Shown: in pieces, positions 24,816 through 33,167 of the stretch
Layout of the letters: every line of letters starts with the position of its first letter
How positions within the stretch are numbered: the stretch's first letter is position 1
The notes under the pieces: model-generated
Databases searched by the model: none
Told to the model about the DNA's origin: nothing
Seen by the model: only the letters and a program-made list of their open reading frames with translations
Program-made: the position numbers and the translations under genes
Origin: Oribacterium sp.
GTDB taxonomy: Bacteria > Bacillota_A > Clostridia > Lachnospirales > Lachnospiraceae
Assembly (NCBI GenBank): GCA_004554245.1
Contig: SFND01000004.1
Coordinates: forward strand, 1 to 64,000
Length of the DNA: 64,000 nt
Reading direction: 5' to 3'

Positions 24816-25838
24816 TTGAACGAAATGAAACTCATCGGCCTCGGGGCCGCGTATCCGGGCCGACTGGTGACCAATGACGACTTAAGTCTGGAGATGGATA
24901 CCTCCGATGCCTGGATCTATCCACGTACCGGCATCCACGCACGCCGCTTCTGCACGGCAGAGGAAAGTGCCGTAACCCTCGCCATCGAGGCGGCCGGAAA
25001 GGCACTCGCAGAGGCGGAAAGCCAGGGCGTGCCGGCGTCGGACATCGGCGCGATCGTCGTGGCAAGCATGTCCGCAGACCTTGCAACCCCGAGCATCGCA
25101 GCGATCCTTCAGCGGGAGCTCCGACTTCCGGAGGTGCCGGCCCTCGACATCAACGCCGCCTGCAGCGGCTTCATCTATGGCCTCGAGGTCGCACGCAGCC
25201 TCGCCGCTGTGAGCGGCCGGCGCTATGCCCTCGTGGTTGGCACAGAGCAGCTGTCCCGTCTCCTCTCGATGGAGGACCGCTCCACCGCGATTCTTTTCGG
25301 CGATGGTGCGGGTGCAGCCGTGATCGAGTGCACAGAAACAGCGGGAAACAGAGAAGAAGCGGCACCGTACGTACGTCTTTTCGGCTCCCGCGGATCCGAT
25401 GTGATCCTCGCGCCGGGGGTCTACACGGGTGCGTATGAAGCGCGGGAGGAGACGAACGCAGAGACCGTCTGCATTGACCATATGCTGATGGACGGTAAGG
25501 AAGTGTTTATGTTCGCCTGTGACATCATCCCGCGCATCATCGGCGGCCTGCTCGAACAGTCCGGCGAGACGATGGAGGACATCGATCACGTGGTCTGCCA
25601 TCAGGCAAATGCCCGCATCATCCGGCATGTCTACCGGGCGATGCACTGGCCGGCAGAGAAGTTTTTTATGAATATGGAAAAGCTTGGAAATACCAGCGCT
25701 GCATCGATTCCGACGGCGCTTTACGATATGCAGCAGCAGGGACGCCTTCAGCGTGGCGAGCGACTGATCCTCGCAGGCTTCGGCGGCGGACTCACCTGGG
25801 GCGGCTGCATCCTGAGCTATGACGCACCGACACGGTAA
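24816..25838 (+). CDS. fabH: 3-oxoacyl-ACP synthase III
   Basis: A 340-residue initiating ketosynthase that condenses acetyl-CoA with malonyl-ACP. The catalytic triad is Cys116 (DINAACSGF), His262 (VCHQANARI) and Asn292 (KLGNTSAAS). The start is probably TTG 24816: GAGGAG (24805-24810) is 5 nt upstream, whereas the first ATG (24825) is 14 nt away. A 96-bp gap separates it from accA. It is slightly longer than the usual 320 residues because of a loop around 172-182. Confidence 0.94.
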   Translation: MNEMKLIGLGAAYPGRLVTNDDLSLEMDTSDAWIYPRTGIHARRFCTAEESAVTLAIEAAGKALAEAESQGVPASDIGAIVVASMSADLATPSIAAILQRELRLPEVPALDINAACSGFIYGLEVARSLAAVSGRRYALVVGTEQLSRLLSMEDRSTAILFGDGAGAAVIECTETAGNREEAAPYVRLFGSRGSDVILAPGVYTGAYEAREETNAETVCIDHMLMDGKEVFMFACDIIPRIIGGLLEQSGETMEDIDHVVCHQANARIIRHVYRAMHWPAEKFFMNMEKLGNTSAASIPTALYDMQQQGRLQRGERLILAGFGGGLTWGGCILSYDAPTR

Positions 25839-25847
25839 AGGAGAGAT

Positions 25848-26774
25848 ATGACATTACTGAATGAATTACTGGGAACGAAATATCCGATCATCCAGGGCGG
25901 TATGGCCAACATCGCCACGGGTCGCTTCGCGGCGGCCTGTGCCTGTGCCGGCGCGCTCGGCCTCATCGGAACTGGTGGTATCCACTCGGCGGAGGAGCTT
26001 CGTACCGAGATCCGGACCGCACGGAAGCTGATCGAGGAGGCTGCGACACCGGATTACGAGCCGGTGTTCGGTGTGAACCTCATGCTGATGAATCCATGCA
26101 CGGAGGCGTTTGTGCAGGTGTGCATCGAAGAGAAGGTGCCGGTGGTGACGACCGGTGCCGGCAATCCGGGACAGTATATGGCGGCCTTTAAGGAGGCCGG
26201 CATCAAGGTGATTCCGGTGGTCGGTGCCCCGATCCTCGCGAAGCTGATGGAGCGCCTCGGTGCGTACGCCGTCATCGCCGAGGGCTGTGAGTCCGGCGGA
26301 CATGTCGGTGAGATGACGACGATGACCCTGGTGCCGCAGTGTGTGGACACCGTGTCGATTCCGGTCATCGCGGCCGGCGGGATCGCAGATCACCGTCAGT
26401 TTGAGGCAGCCATGGCCCTCGGTGCCTGTGGCGTGCAGATCGGTACGGTGCTGCTGTCCGCAGAGGAGTGCCCGATCCATGAGAACTATAAGGCCGCGCT
26501 TCTGAAGGCACAGGGCAGTGACGCCATCGTGACCGGACGGATCGGCGGGACACCGGTGCGTGTACTGAAGAACCAGATGACCGTCGCTTATATCAAGCAG
26601 GAGAAGGCTGGTGCCGATAAGATGGAGCTCGAGAAGTTCACCCTGGGTTCCCTCCGTCGTGCCGTGTTCGAGGGCGATGTGAAGACCGGCTCCCTGATGG
26701 CTGGGCAGGTATGCGGACAGCTGCATACGATTCGACCGCTCGCGGAAATCCTCGAGGATATCTGTCAGGGATAA
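25848..26774 (+). CDS. fabK: Enoyl-ACP reductase II (FMN-dependent)
   Basis: A 308-residue TIM-barrel flavoprotein that reduces trans-2-enoyl-ACP, replacing FabI. It begins with LLGTKYPIIQGGMANIATGR and contains the FMN/NAD(P)H segments VVTTGAGNPGQYM, GCESGGHVGEMTT and IPVIAAGGIAD, characteristic of FabK in the nitropropane-dioxygenase superfamily. FabK enzymes are naturally insensitive to triclosan. It lies 9 bp after fabH with its own AAAGGAG site. Confidence 0.93.
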   Translation: MTLLNELLGTKYPIIQGGMANIATGRFAAACACAGALGLIGTGGIHSAEELRTEIRTARKLIEEAATPDYEPVFGVNLMLMNPCTEAFVQVCIEEKVPVVTTGAGNPGQYMAAFKEAGIKVIPVVGAPILAKLMERLGAYAVIAEGCESGGHVGEMTTMTLVPQCVDTVSIPVIAAGGIADHRQFEAAMALGACGVQIGTVLLSAEECPIHENYKAALLKAQGSDAIVTGRIGGTPVRVLKNQMTVAYIKQEKAGADKMELEKFTLGSLRRAVFEGDVKTGSLMAGQVCGQLHTIRPLAEILEDICQG

Positions 26775-26878
26775 ATCGAAGCGCGTTTCGTGCAGCGTCG
26801 GTGGACGTGAGAAAGGATGCATTTCCGGTGGCGTAGCCTCACGCGGGCCGTCATCGAAAGCAGATAGAAAGGTAGAAC

Positions 26879-27937
26879 ATGAAAACAGCATTTTTATACG
26901 CAGGACAGGGCAGCCAGCATGTCGGCATGGGTGCCGATCTGTACCGTGATTATCCGGAGTTCCGCCGGGTGTTTGACAGTGTCAGCGATGCGCTTCAGCG
27001 CTATACGAAGAGTGAGGACTTCCGTAAGGAATTTGCAGGGGGCGAGGGCGTCGATCAGAACTATGATCTCCACCGTCTCGTCTTCCAGGATCCGGATGGT
27101 GTCATCAACGAGACCCGTTACACCCAGCCGGCGATGGTGGCCTTCGCCTGTGGCGTGACCGAGATCCTCCGTGTACATGGCATCCGTCCGGATGTGACCG
27201 CCGGCCTTTCGCTCGGTGAGTACTCGGCACTCGAGGCGGCAGAGGTGATGGACGCAGAGACCACGGTGAACATGGTCGCCTTCCGTGGTGCCAGCATGGC
27301 GGCTGCGTCCGAGGGCATCGACTGCGGCATGAGCGCGGTCCTCGGTGTAGCGGCTGAGGATCTCGAGACGGTCTGCCGTCAGGCGCAGCTCGAGACCGGA
27401 AAGATCGTTTCTCTCTGCAACCTGAACTGCCCGGGACAGATCGTCATCGGTGGTGAGAAGGCAGCTGTCACGAAGGCGGCCGAAATCATCAGCGCGAGTG
27501 GCAGCGGCAAGAGCATCCCGCTTCGCGTGTCCGGACCGTTCCATACCGTCTTTATGAAGAGCGCTGGCGATGCGCTCGCACGCTACTTTAAGAGCATCCG
27601 TTTTCAGCGCCCAAAGTGCCCGGTGATGTTTAACTACCTCGGCGGGACCTGTGAGGAGGTCAGTACATCCGTGGAGTCCACGACGGCGACGACCCTCGCT
27701 GGACTTCGCCGGGCGATCCCGGAGCTTCTCGAAGAGCAGGTGCAGAAGCCGGTCCGCATGGAGGCGATCCTCCGCGAGATGTTTGAGGACGGCGTGACGA
27801 ATTTCATCGAGATCGGCCCGGGCCATACACTCGCCGGCTTCGTAAAGAAGGTCGCCCGCGATATGGGCATCACGGAGTTCACGGTCACCGCAATCGAGAC
27901 CTCTGAGGACATCGCGAAGCTTTGTGCGGAAGCCTGA
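26879..27937 (+). CDS. fabD: Malonyl-CoA:ACP transacylase
   Basis: A 352-residue transacylase that loads malonyl groups onto ACP. The oxyanion motif is FLYAGQGSQHVGMG, the nucleophile is Ser111 in GLSLGEYSAL, and the catalytic His222 is in SGPFHTVFM. The C-terminal segment FIEIGPGHTLAGFVKK is complete. It is longer than typical FabD (about 310) owing to inserts near residue 50 and 260. It follows fabK after 104 bp. Confidence 0.95.
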   Translation: MKTAFLYAGQGSQHVGMGADLYRDYPEFRRVFDSVSDALQRYTKSEDFRKEFAGGEGVDQNYDLHRLVFQDPDGVINETRYTQPAMVAFACGVTEILRVHGIRPDVTAGLSLGEYSALEAAEVMDAETTVNMVAFRGASMAAASEGIDCGMSAVLGVAAEDLETVCRQAQLETGKIVSLCNLNCPGQIVIGGEKAAVTKAAEIISASGSGKSIPLRVSGPFHTVFMKSAGDALARYFKSIRFQRPKCPVMFNYLGGTCEEVSTSVESTTATTLAGLRRAIPELLEEQVQKPVRMEAILREMFEDGVTNFIEIGPGHTLAGFVKKVARDMGITEFTVTAIETSEDIAKLCAEA

Positions 27938-28054
27938 GGGCAGAGCACCCGCAGCGTTGCGTCGAAGAAATCCATTTTTAACGCAATTTTTCTATAAATA
28001 CAGTGTTCCACAGGAACAGAAGTGACTGTCTGGAAACAGCCGGAGGAAAAACAA

Positions 28055-28810
28055 ATGTCAGAAACGACAGAAAAGATCACAGGTGCAGCGATCGTCACCG
28101 GTGCAGGCCGGGGGATCGGCCGTGCCATCGCGGTGGAGCTCGCGCGCCATGGCTATCACATCCTCGTGGATTATGCGGGGAATGCTTCCGCCGCCGAGGA
28201 AACGGTTGCACTCTGCCAGGCGGAAGGCGTCGATGCCTTCGCTGTGCAGGCGGATGTATCTGACGAGGACGCCGTAAAGGGTCTCGTAAAGAGTGCGCTC
28301 GAGCGCTTCGGCCGCATCGATGTGCTCATCAACAACGCGGGCATCACCCGTGACAATCTGATGCTTCGCATGAGCGCAGAGGACTTCGATCTCGTGATCG
28401 AGAAGAACCTGCGTGGTGCCTTCCTGATGACGAAGTACGTCGGAAAGGAAATGCTGCACCAGCGCTCCGGTCGCATCGTAAACATTTCCTCCGTCGTCGG
28501 CGTGCATGGCAATGCTGGCCAGGCGAACTATGCGGCTTCAAAGGCCGGTCTCATCGGTCTCACGAAGACCACCGCCCTCGAGTATGCGAGCCGCGGCATC
28601 ACCGCGAACGCCATCGCCCCGGGCTTCATCGACACCGACATGACGAAGGTGCTGCCGGAGAAGGTGAAGGAAGCGATGCTGCAGCAGATTCCGCTTCGCC
28701 AGTTCGGACGCCCGGAGGATGTCGCAAAGGCGGCGGCCTTCCTGGCATCGGACGACGCCCGCTATATCACCGGTCAGGTACTCGGTGTGGATGGCGGCAT
28801 GGGCTGCTGA
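28055..28810 (+). CDS. fabG: 3-oxoacyl-ACP reductase
   Basis: A 251-residue short-chain dehydrogenase that reduces 3-oxoacyl-ACP with NADPH. Cofactor motif TGAGRGIGRAIA, then NNAGIT, the catalytic Ser in NISSVVG, and YAASK. ATG 28055 is chosen since GGAGG (28042-28046) is 8 nt upstream; an in-frame GTG at 28022 has no ribosome site. C-terminal GQVLGVDGGMGC is standard. Confidence 0.95.
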   Translation: MSETTEKITGAAIVTGAGRGIGRAIAVELARHGYHILVDYAGNASAAEETVALCQAEGVDAFAVQADVSDEDAVKGLVKSALERFGRIDVLINNAGITRDNLMLRMSAEDFDLVIEKNLRGAFLMTKYVGKEMLHQRSGRIVNISSVVGVHGNAGQANYAASKAGLIGLTKTTALEYASRGITANAIAPGFIDTDMTKVLPEKVKEAMLQQIPLRQFGRPEDVAKAAAFLASDDARYITGQVLGVDGGMGC

Positions 28811-28841
28811 TAAAGTTAATATAGAAATATAGGAGAGCACA

Positions 28842-30125
28842 ATGAATAAACGTAGAGTCGTCGTCACCGGTCTCGGTACGGTAAATCCGACCGGCAATGA
28901 TACAGAGACTTCCTGGGCAGCCATCCGCGCCGGACAGTGCGGCATCGGCCCGATCACCCATTTCGATACAGAAAATTTCACGATCAAGCTCGCCGGTGAG
29001 GTGAAGAATTTCGATCCGTCTGCCATCATCGACCGTCGTGAGCAGAAGCATATGTCGCGCTATGCGCAGTTCGCCATCGTGGCTGCCGAGGAGGCGATCC
29101 GCGAGAGCGGCATCGGGAGCGCAGCGGAGCTGAAGACTTCCGACGCTGCGGACGCCGGCATCGGCCCGAAGGAATATGAGGCGAGCCGTATGGGCGTTAT
29201 CATCTCGTCCGGTATCGGCGGCCTCAGCACCATCGAGGAGGAGCATACGAAGGCCCTACAGCGTGGCTTCGAGCGTGTGTCTCCGTTCTTTATTCCGATG
29301 GCGATTTCCAACATGGCGGCAGCGAACGTCGCGATCCGTCACGGCTTCAAGGGCATGTGCACCTGTCCGGTGACCGCGTGTGCCGGCGGCTCGAACGCCA
29401 TCGGCGACGCTTTCCACCGCATCCGTGATGGTTATGAGGACGTCATGGTGGCTGGCGGCACCGAGGCGAGCATCACCGAGCTCGGCATCGGCGGCTTCGC
29501 CAGCATGCGTGCCCTCTGTGCTGCGACGGATCCGAAGCGCGCAAGCATCCCGTTCGATCAGGAGCGTGGCGGCTTCGTCATGGGCGAGGGTGCCGGCATC
29601 CTGGTGCTCGAGGAGCGTGAGCATGCGCTCCACCGTGGCGCGAAGATCCTCGCAGAGATCGTCGGCTACGGCGCGAACTGCGACGCCTACCACATCACGA
29701 GCCCGAACCCGGAGGGCGAGGGCGGTGCCGACTGCATGCGCCTCGCCATCGCAGACGCGGGCATCCAGCCAGAGGAAATCTCCTACATCAACGCCCACGG
29801 TACCTCCACGCATCTCAATGATGCCTGTGAGACGAAGGCCATCAAGGCGGTCTTCGGAGCGAAGGCCTACGAGATTCCGGTTTCCTCCACGAAGTCGATG
29901 ACCGGTCACCTGCTCGGTGCGGCCGGCGGCGTCGAGGCCCTCTTCAGCGTGAAGGCCCTCGAGGAGCAGTTCATCCCGGCGACCATCAACTACCAGGTGC
30001 CGGATCCGGAGTGCGACCTCGACATCGTGCCGAACGAAGGACGTGCGGCGAAGCTCGACTACGTCCTCTCGAACTCCCTCGGCTTCGGCGGACACAACGC
30101 CTGCCTGATTTTCAAGAAGGCCTGA
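28842..30125 (+). CDS. fabF: 3-oxoacyl-ACP synthase II
   Basis: A 427-residue elongating ketosynthase. The catalytic set is Cys180 (PVTACAGGSNAIGDA), His319 (INAHGTSTHLND) and His356 (KSMTGHLLGAAGG). It is about 15 residues longer than E. coli FabF because of an insertion at 92-108 (AAELKTSDAADAGIG). RBS GGAGAG lies 4 nt upstream. FabF determines saturated and unsaturated chain lengthening. Confidence 0.95.
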   Translation: MNKRRVVVTGLGTVNPTGNDTETSWAAIRAGQCGIGPITHFDTENFTIKLAGEVKNFDPSAIIDRREQKHMSRYAQFAIVAAEEAIRESGIGSAAELKTSDAADAGIGPKEYEASRMGVIISSGIGGLSTIEEEHTKALQRGFERVSPFFIPMAISNMAAANVAIRHGFKGMCTCPVTACAGGSNAIGDAFHRIRDGYEDVMVAGGTEASITELGIGGFASMRALCAATDPKRASIPFDQERGGFVMGEGAGILVLEEREHALHRGAKILAEIVGYGANCDAYHITSPNPEGEGGADCMRLAIADAGIQPEEISYINAHGTSTHLNDACETKAIKAVFGAKAYEIPVSSTKSMTGHLLGAAGGVEALFSVKALEEQFIPATINYQVPDPECDLDIVPNEGRAAKLDYVLSNSLGFGGHNACLIFKKA

Positions 30126-30136
30126 AGGGAGATGCC

Positions 30137-30697
30137 ATGACAGAAGAGATGAACACGAACCCGTCTGTTTCCGAGGCGGATGCTGAGATCATGACCGCAG
30201 CGGCAGAAGAGATGCACGCTTCTTCGGAAGCGGGCGAAAACGCAGCCACGGTCGAGGCGGCACGCGCAGCGCATCCGCTCCGTGTCGATGAGATCAAGGA
30301 GATCATCCCACACCGCTATCCGTTTCTCCTGATCGATCAGGTGGTGGATTATGAGCCGGGAAAGTTTGCCGATGCACGAAAGTGCGTCACGGTGAACGAG
30401 CCCTTCTTCCAGGGACACTTCCCGCAGTATCCGGTGATGCCAGGCGTCCTCATCATCGAGGCCCTCGCACAGACCGGCGCCGTCGCGCTCCTCAGCATGC
30501 CGGCGAATAAGGGAAAGATCGCGCTGTTCGGCGGCATCAAGAACGCCCGCTTCAAGAAGCAGGTACGTCCGGGCGACGTCCTCGAGCTCCACTGTGAGCT
30601 CACCCGCATGCACGGCCCGGTCGGCATGGGTACCGCCGTCGCCACCATCAACGGAAAAACCGCTGTGCAGGCGGAGCTCACCTTCGCGGTACAGTAA
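30137..30697 (+). CDS. fabZ: 3-hydroxyacyl-ACP dehydratase with N-terminal extension
   Basis: A 186-residue hotdog-fold dehydratase. The core begins at LRVDEIKEIIPHRYPFLLID (about 48), with catalytic His94 (FFQGHFPQYPVMPG) and Glu108. Canonical FabZ is about 140 residues; this one has an extra 45-residue Ala/Glu-rich acidic leader that looks disordered. ATG 30137 follows GGGAG; an internal ATG (30149 or 30155) would only shorten the leader slightly. It is the last enzyme gene of the cluster. Confidence 0.92.
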   Translation: MTEEMNTNPSVSEADAEIMTAAAEEMHASSEAGENAATVEAARAAHPLRVDEIKEIIPHRYPFLLIDQVVDYEPGKFADARKCVTVNEPFFQGHFPQYPVMPGVLIIEALAQTGAVALLSMPANKGKIALFGGIKNARFKKQVRPGDVLELHCELTRMHGPVGMGTAVATINGKTAVQAELTFAVQ

Positions 30698-30702
30698 AAT
30701 AA

Positions 30703-30733
30703 TTGTATAGAATCGGCGAGAGCATGATATAAT
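30703..30733 (+). promoter_or_regulatory. Predicted promoter of the MarR-family regulator
   Basis: TGATATAAT (30725-30733) is an extended -10 with a distant TTGTAT (30703-30708; 19-bp spacer). It suggests the regulator can be made independently of the biosynthetic genes. Confidence 0.5.
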
Positions 30734-30776
30734 CGAACTGTTCATACGAAATGTAAGTTAAAGGAAAAGGTGCTAC

Positions 30777-31235
30777 ATGCTGAACCAGTCTATCGCCGAT
30801 CTCTATAATCGCTTCCGCATCCACTTCTACAAGCGGGTCTTTTCGAAGGAAAGCAGCCGGGATGAGTCTCTGACCTCGGTTGAGGCCTTCAGTCTCGAGT
30901 GCATCAAGGCGCTCGGGGAGCCGACGGTGGCGGAGTTTGCGAAGATGATGGGCATTTCGGCTCCGAACGCGGCATATAAAGTCAATGCACTCGTCCAGAA
31001 GGGATATATCGAGAAGGTGCAGTCGGACGAAGACCACCGCGAGTTCTACCTCCACCCGACGGAAAAGCTCGAGAACTACTATCACCGTAGCTACCAGTTT
31101 CTCGATGAAGTCGTGAAGCGCTTCGAGGAACGCTTCTCTGAGGAGGACCTCGCGAAGCTCGACGAGATGCTGCAGGTCATCACGAAGGAGATGATCCCGG
31201 AGCTCGATCCGGAGCACCTCAGAAAGCGGGACTGA
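30777..31235 (+). CDS. MarR-family regulator, FabT-like
   Basis: A 152-residue winged-helix regulator. The recognition region is PTVAEFAKMMGISAPNAAYK and the wing KGYIEKVQSDEDHREFYLHP; terminal helices form the dimer. In several Firmicutes a MarR protein next to the fab genes (FabT) represses them when bound to acyl-ACP; here it sits at the end rather than the start of the cluster. Assignment to FabT is by context only. It has its own predicted promoter and a strong terminator. Confidence 0.85.
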   Translation: MLNQSIADLYNRFRIHFYKRVFSKESSRDESLTSVEAFSLECIKALGEPTVAEFAKMMGISAPNAAYKVNALVQKGYIEKVQSDEDHREFYLHPTEKLENYYHRSYQFLDEVVKRFEERFSEEDLAKLDEMLQVITKEMIPELDPEHLRKRD

Positions 31236-31271
31236 TTCGGAAATCAATGTGAACAGGAGAAGAGGGATATC

Positions 31272-31314
31272 AACCGGCTTTTTGTGCTATCAGCATAAAA
31301 CAGGCCGGTTTTTT
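31272..31314 (+). terminator. Terminator of the fatty-acid cluster
   Basis: AACCGGC (31272-31278) pairs with GCCGGTT (31304-31310), with inner TTTTGTGCT/AGCATAAAA pairing and a T6 tail. Confidence 0.9.
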
Positions 31315-31365
31315 CGTTTCTTTTGACGAATTCTGCGTTTCTTTTCGGGAATTCTGATTTTCTGA

Positions 31366-31394
31366 TTGACATATTTTGAGAAGAAGCATATATT
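31366..31394 (+). promoter_or_regulatory. Predicted promoter of uxaB-uxaA
   Basis: TTGACA (31366-31371), a 17-bp spacer and TATATT (31389-31394). The transcription start would fall inside the palindromic operator that follows. Confidence 0.75.
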
Positions 31395-31395
31395 C

Positions 31396-31413
31396 TATGT
31401 AAGCGCTTACATA
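31396..31413. promoter_or_regulatory. cre-like / LacI-family operator
   Basis: TATGTAAGCGCTTACATA is a perfect 18-bp palindrome just downstream of the -10. Its centre TGTAAGCGCTTACA fits the CcpA cre consensus (TGWAANCGNTNWCA) exactly and also suits other LacI-family repressors. Its position at the start site predicts repression by road-block, giving catabolite or uronate control of uxaBA. Confidence 0.75.
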
Positions 31414-31491
31414 AAGAGCAGGGAAGCGCTGCCCTGGTAAGCATAGACATCGATTTTTAGAGCATTTCACAGCTGAAAGGAACGAATTAAG

Positions 31492-32985
31492 ATGGAGAAG
31501 TTAAATTATCAGGTACTTGAGCAGTCTGGTTATCAGGGATATGTCCTGAAGGATGCACCTGTGAAGGTGATGCAGTTTGGCGAGGGTAATTTCCTCCGTG
31601 CATTCGTTGACTATTTCTTCGATATGGCAAACGAGCATGCGGACTGGAACGGTAAGGTGACCCTCGTTCAGCCGATCGCACAGGGTCTCACCGAGTATGT
31701 CAATGCGCAGGAGGGTCTCTACACCCTGTACCTTCGTGGTTCTGAGAATGGTCAGAAGGTGAACAACAAGCGTGTGATCTCCGCTGTCAAGGACTGCATC
31801 AATCCGTATACTGCAGAGGGCTTTAAGGCACTCCTGGAGCTTGCAAAGTCGGATGATCTCGAGTACATCGTTTCGAACACCACCGAGGCCGGTATCGTCT
31901 ATGATCCGGACACGAAGTTCGATCAGGAGCCGCCGGTTTCCTTCCCTGGTAAGATGACGAGAGTGCTCTATGAGCGTTTCAAGGCCGGCAAGGGCGGACT
32001 CGTCGTTCTCTCCTGCGAGCTGATCGACGCGAACGGTCAGGTGCTGAAGCAGATCGTAAACCGTCACATCGATGAGTGGGGCCTCGGCGAGGACTTCAAG
32101 AACTGGGTAAACGAGAAGGTTCTGTTCTGCTCCACACTCGTAGACCGTATCGTTCCGGGCCGTATCCGCGATCCGAAGGAGGTTGCAGAGCTCGAGGCGG
32201 AGAACGGTTACACCGATCCGCTGACCGATGTCGGCGAGGTATTCGGTGTATGGTACATCGAGGGACCGAAGGAGCTCGAGGACAAGCTTCCGTTCAAGAA
32301 GGCCGGCGTAAATGTACATGTCGTTCCAGAGGTTGCTCCTTATAAGAAGAGAAAGGTAAGAATCCTGAACGGTGCACACACCGGCTTCGTACTCGGTGCA
32401 TACCTCGCAGGCTTCGACATCGTGCGTGACTGCATGCACGACGAGGTCATCCGTGACTACATGAACAAGATGCTCCAGGATGAGATCATCCCGATCCTTC
32501 CGCTGGATAAGGAGGATTGCGAGAAGTTCGCTTCTGCGGTTGAGGATCGTTTCAACAACCCGTTCGTTGATCACCAGCTGATGAGCATTTCTCTCAACTC
32601 TACCTCGAAGTGGAGAGCGAGAAATATGCCTTCCTTCCTCGAGTATGTTGAGAAGTTCGGTAAGCTTCCGGCAGTGCTCACGATGAGCTTCGCAGCGTAC
32701 ATGGCATTCTACAGCTGTGATATCCAGCGTCGTGAGGAGGATGGCCTCGTATGCAAGCGTCCGGCAGGCAACGAGTACAAGATTCAGGACGACGCCTTCG
32801 TCCTCGACTTCTACTTCACACACAAGGATGACGATGTGAAGACCCTCGTACACGCTGTGATGACCAACACCGAGTTCTGGGGCCAGGATCTCACCGAGAT
32901 CGCCGGCTTCGAGGAGGCGACCGTACAGAACCTCACCCTCATCCGTGAACAGGGTGCGAAGGCGGCTTACGCAAGCGTACTGTAA
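31492..32985 (+). CDS. uxaB: Tagaturonate reductase (altronate oxidoreductase)
   Basis: A 497-residue NAD-dependent enzyme of the mannitol dehydrogenase/fructuronate reductase superfamily; it reduces D-tagaturonate to D-altronate in galacturonate catabolism. UxaB features are the VMQFGEGNFLRAFVDYF dinucleotide region, IVSNTTEAGIVYD, VLFCSTLVDRIVPGR and the catalytic KxxxxNGAHT element (KRKVRILNGAHTGF). Fructuronate reductases (UxuB) lack the FGEGNFLRAF form. It is the first gene after the operator and pairs with uxaA. Confidence 0.92.
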   Translation: MEKLNYQVLEQSGYQGYVLKDAPVKVMQFGEGNFLRAFVDYFFDMANEHADWNGKVTLVQPIAQGLTEYVNAQEGLYTLYLRGSENGQKVNNKRVISAVKDCINPYTAEGFKALLELAKSDDLEYIVSNTTEAGIVYDPDTKFDQEPPVSFPGKMTRVLYERFKAGKGGLVVLSCELIDANGQVLKQIVNRHIDEWGLGEDFKNWVNEKVLFCSTLVDRIVPGRIRDPKEVAELEAENGYTDPLTDVGEVFGVWYIEGPKELEDKLPFKKAGVNVHVVPEVAPYKKRKVRILNGAHTGFVLGAYLAGFDIVRDCMHDEVIRDYMNKMLQDEIIPILPLDKEDCEKFASAVEDRFNNPFVDHQLMSISLNSTSKWRARNMPSFLEYVEKFGKLPAVLTMSFAAYMAFYSCDIQRREEDGLVCKRPAGNEYKIQDDAFVLDFYFTHKDDDVKTLVHAVMTNTEFWGQDLTEIAGFEEATVQNLTLIREQGAKAAYASVL

Positions 32986-33002
32986 AGTGAACCTGTCGGC
33001 AC

Positions 33003-33033
33003 ATATGCTTTCTGGAAGAGCCGGAAAGCATAT
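33003..33033 (+). other. Intercistronic hairpin between uxaB and uxaA
   Basis: ATATGCTTTC (33003-33012) and GAAAGCATAT (33024-33033) form a 10-bp stem without a T tail in the 182-bp gap. It may stabilise or process the mRNA. Confidence 0.45.
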
Positions 33034-33167
33034 CGCCTGGGACAGCGTGGCAAACAATCGAACAGCGGCTTCGCATCGAGGACCTTTCGTGATGTGGATT
33101 CGTTCAATGCTTACATCATCGGCCGGGACAGATCACTGCTCCGGCCTGTGGTTTCAGGAGGAAAATT

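Noticed and set aside
31501..33057. Antisense frame of about 520 codons over uxaB
   Set aside because: No ribosome site and composition of a complement frame.
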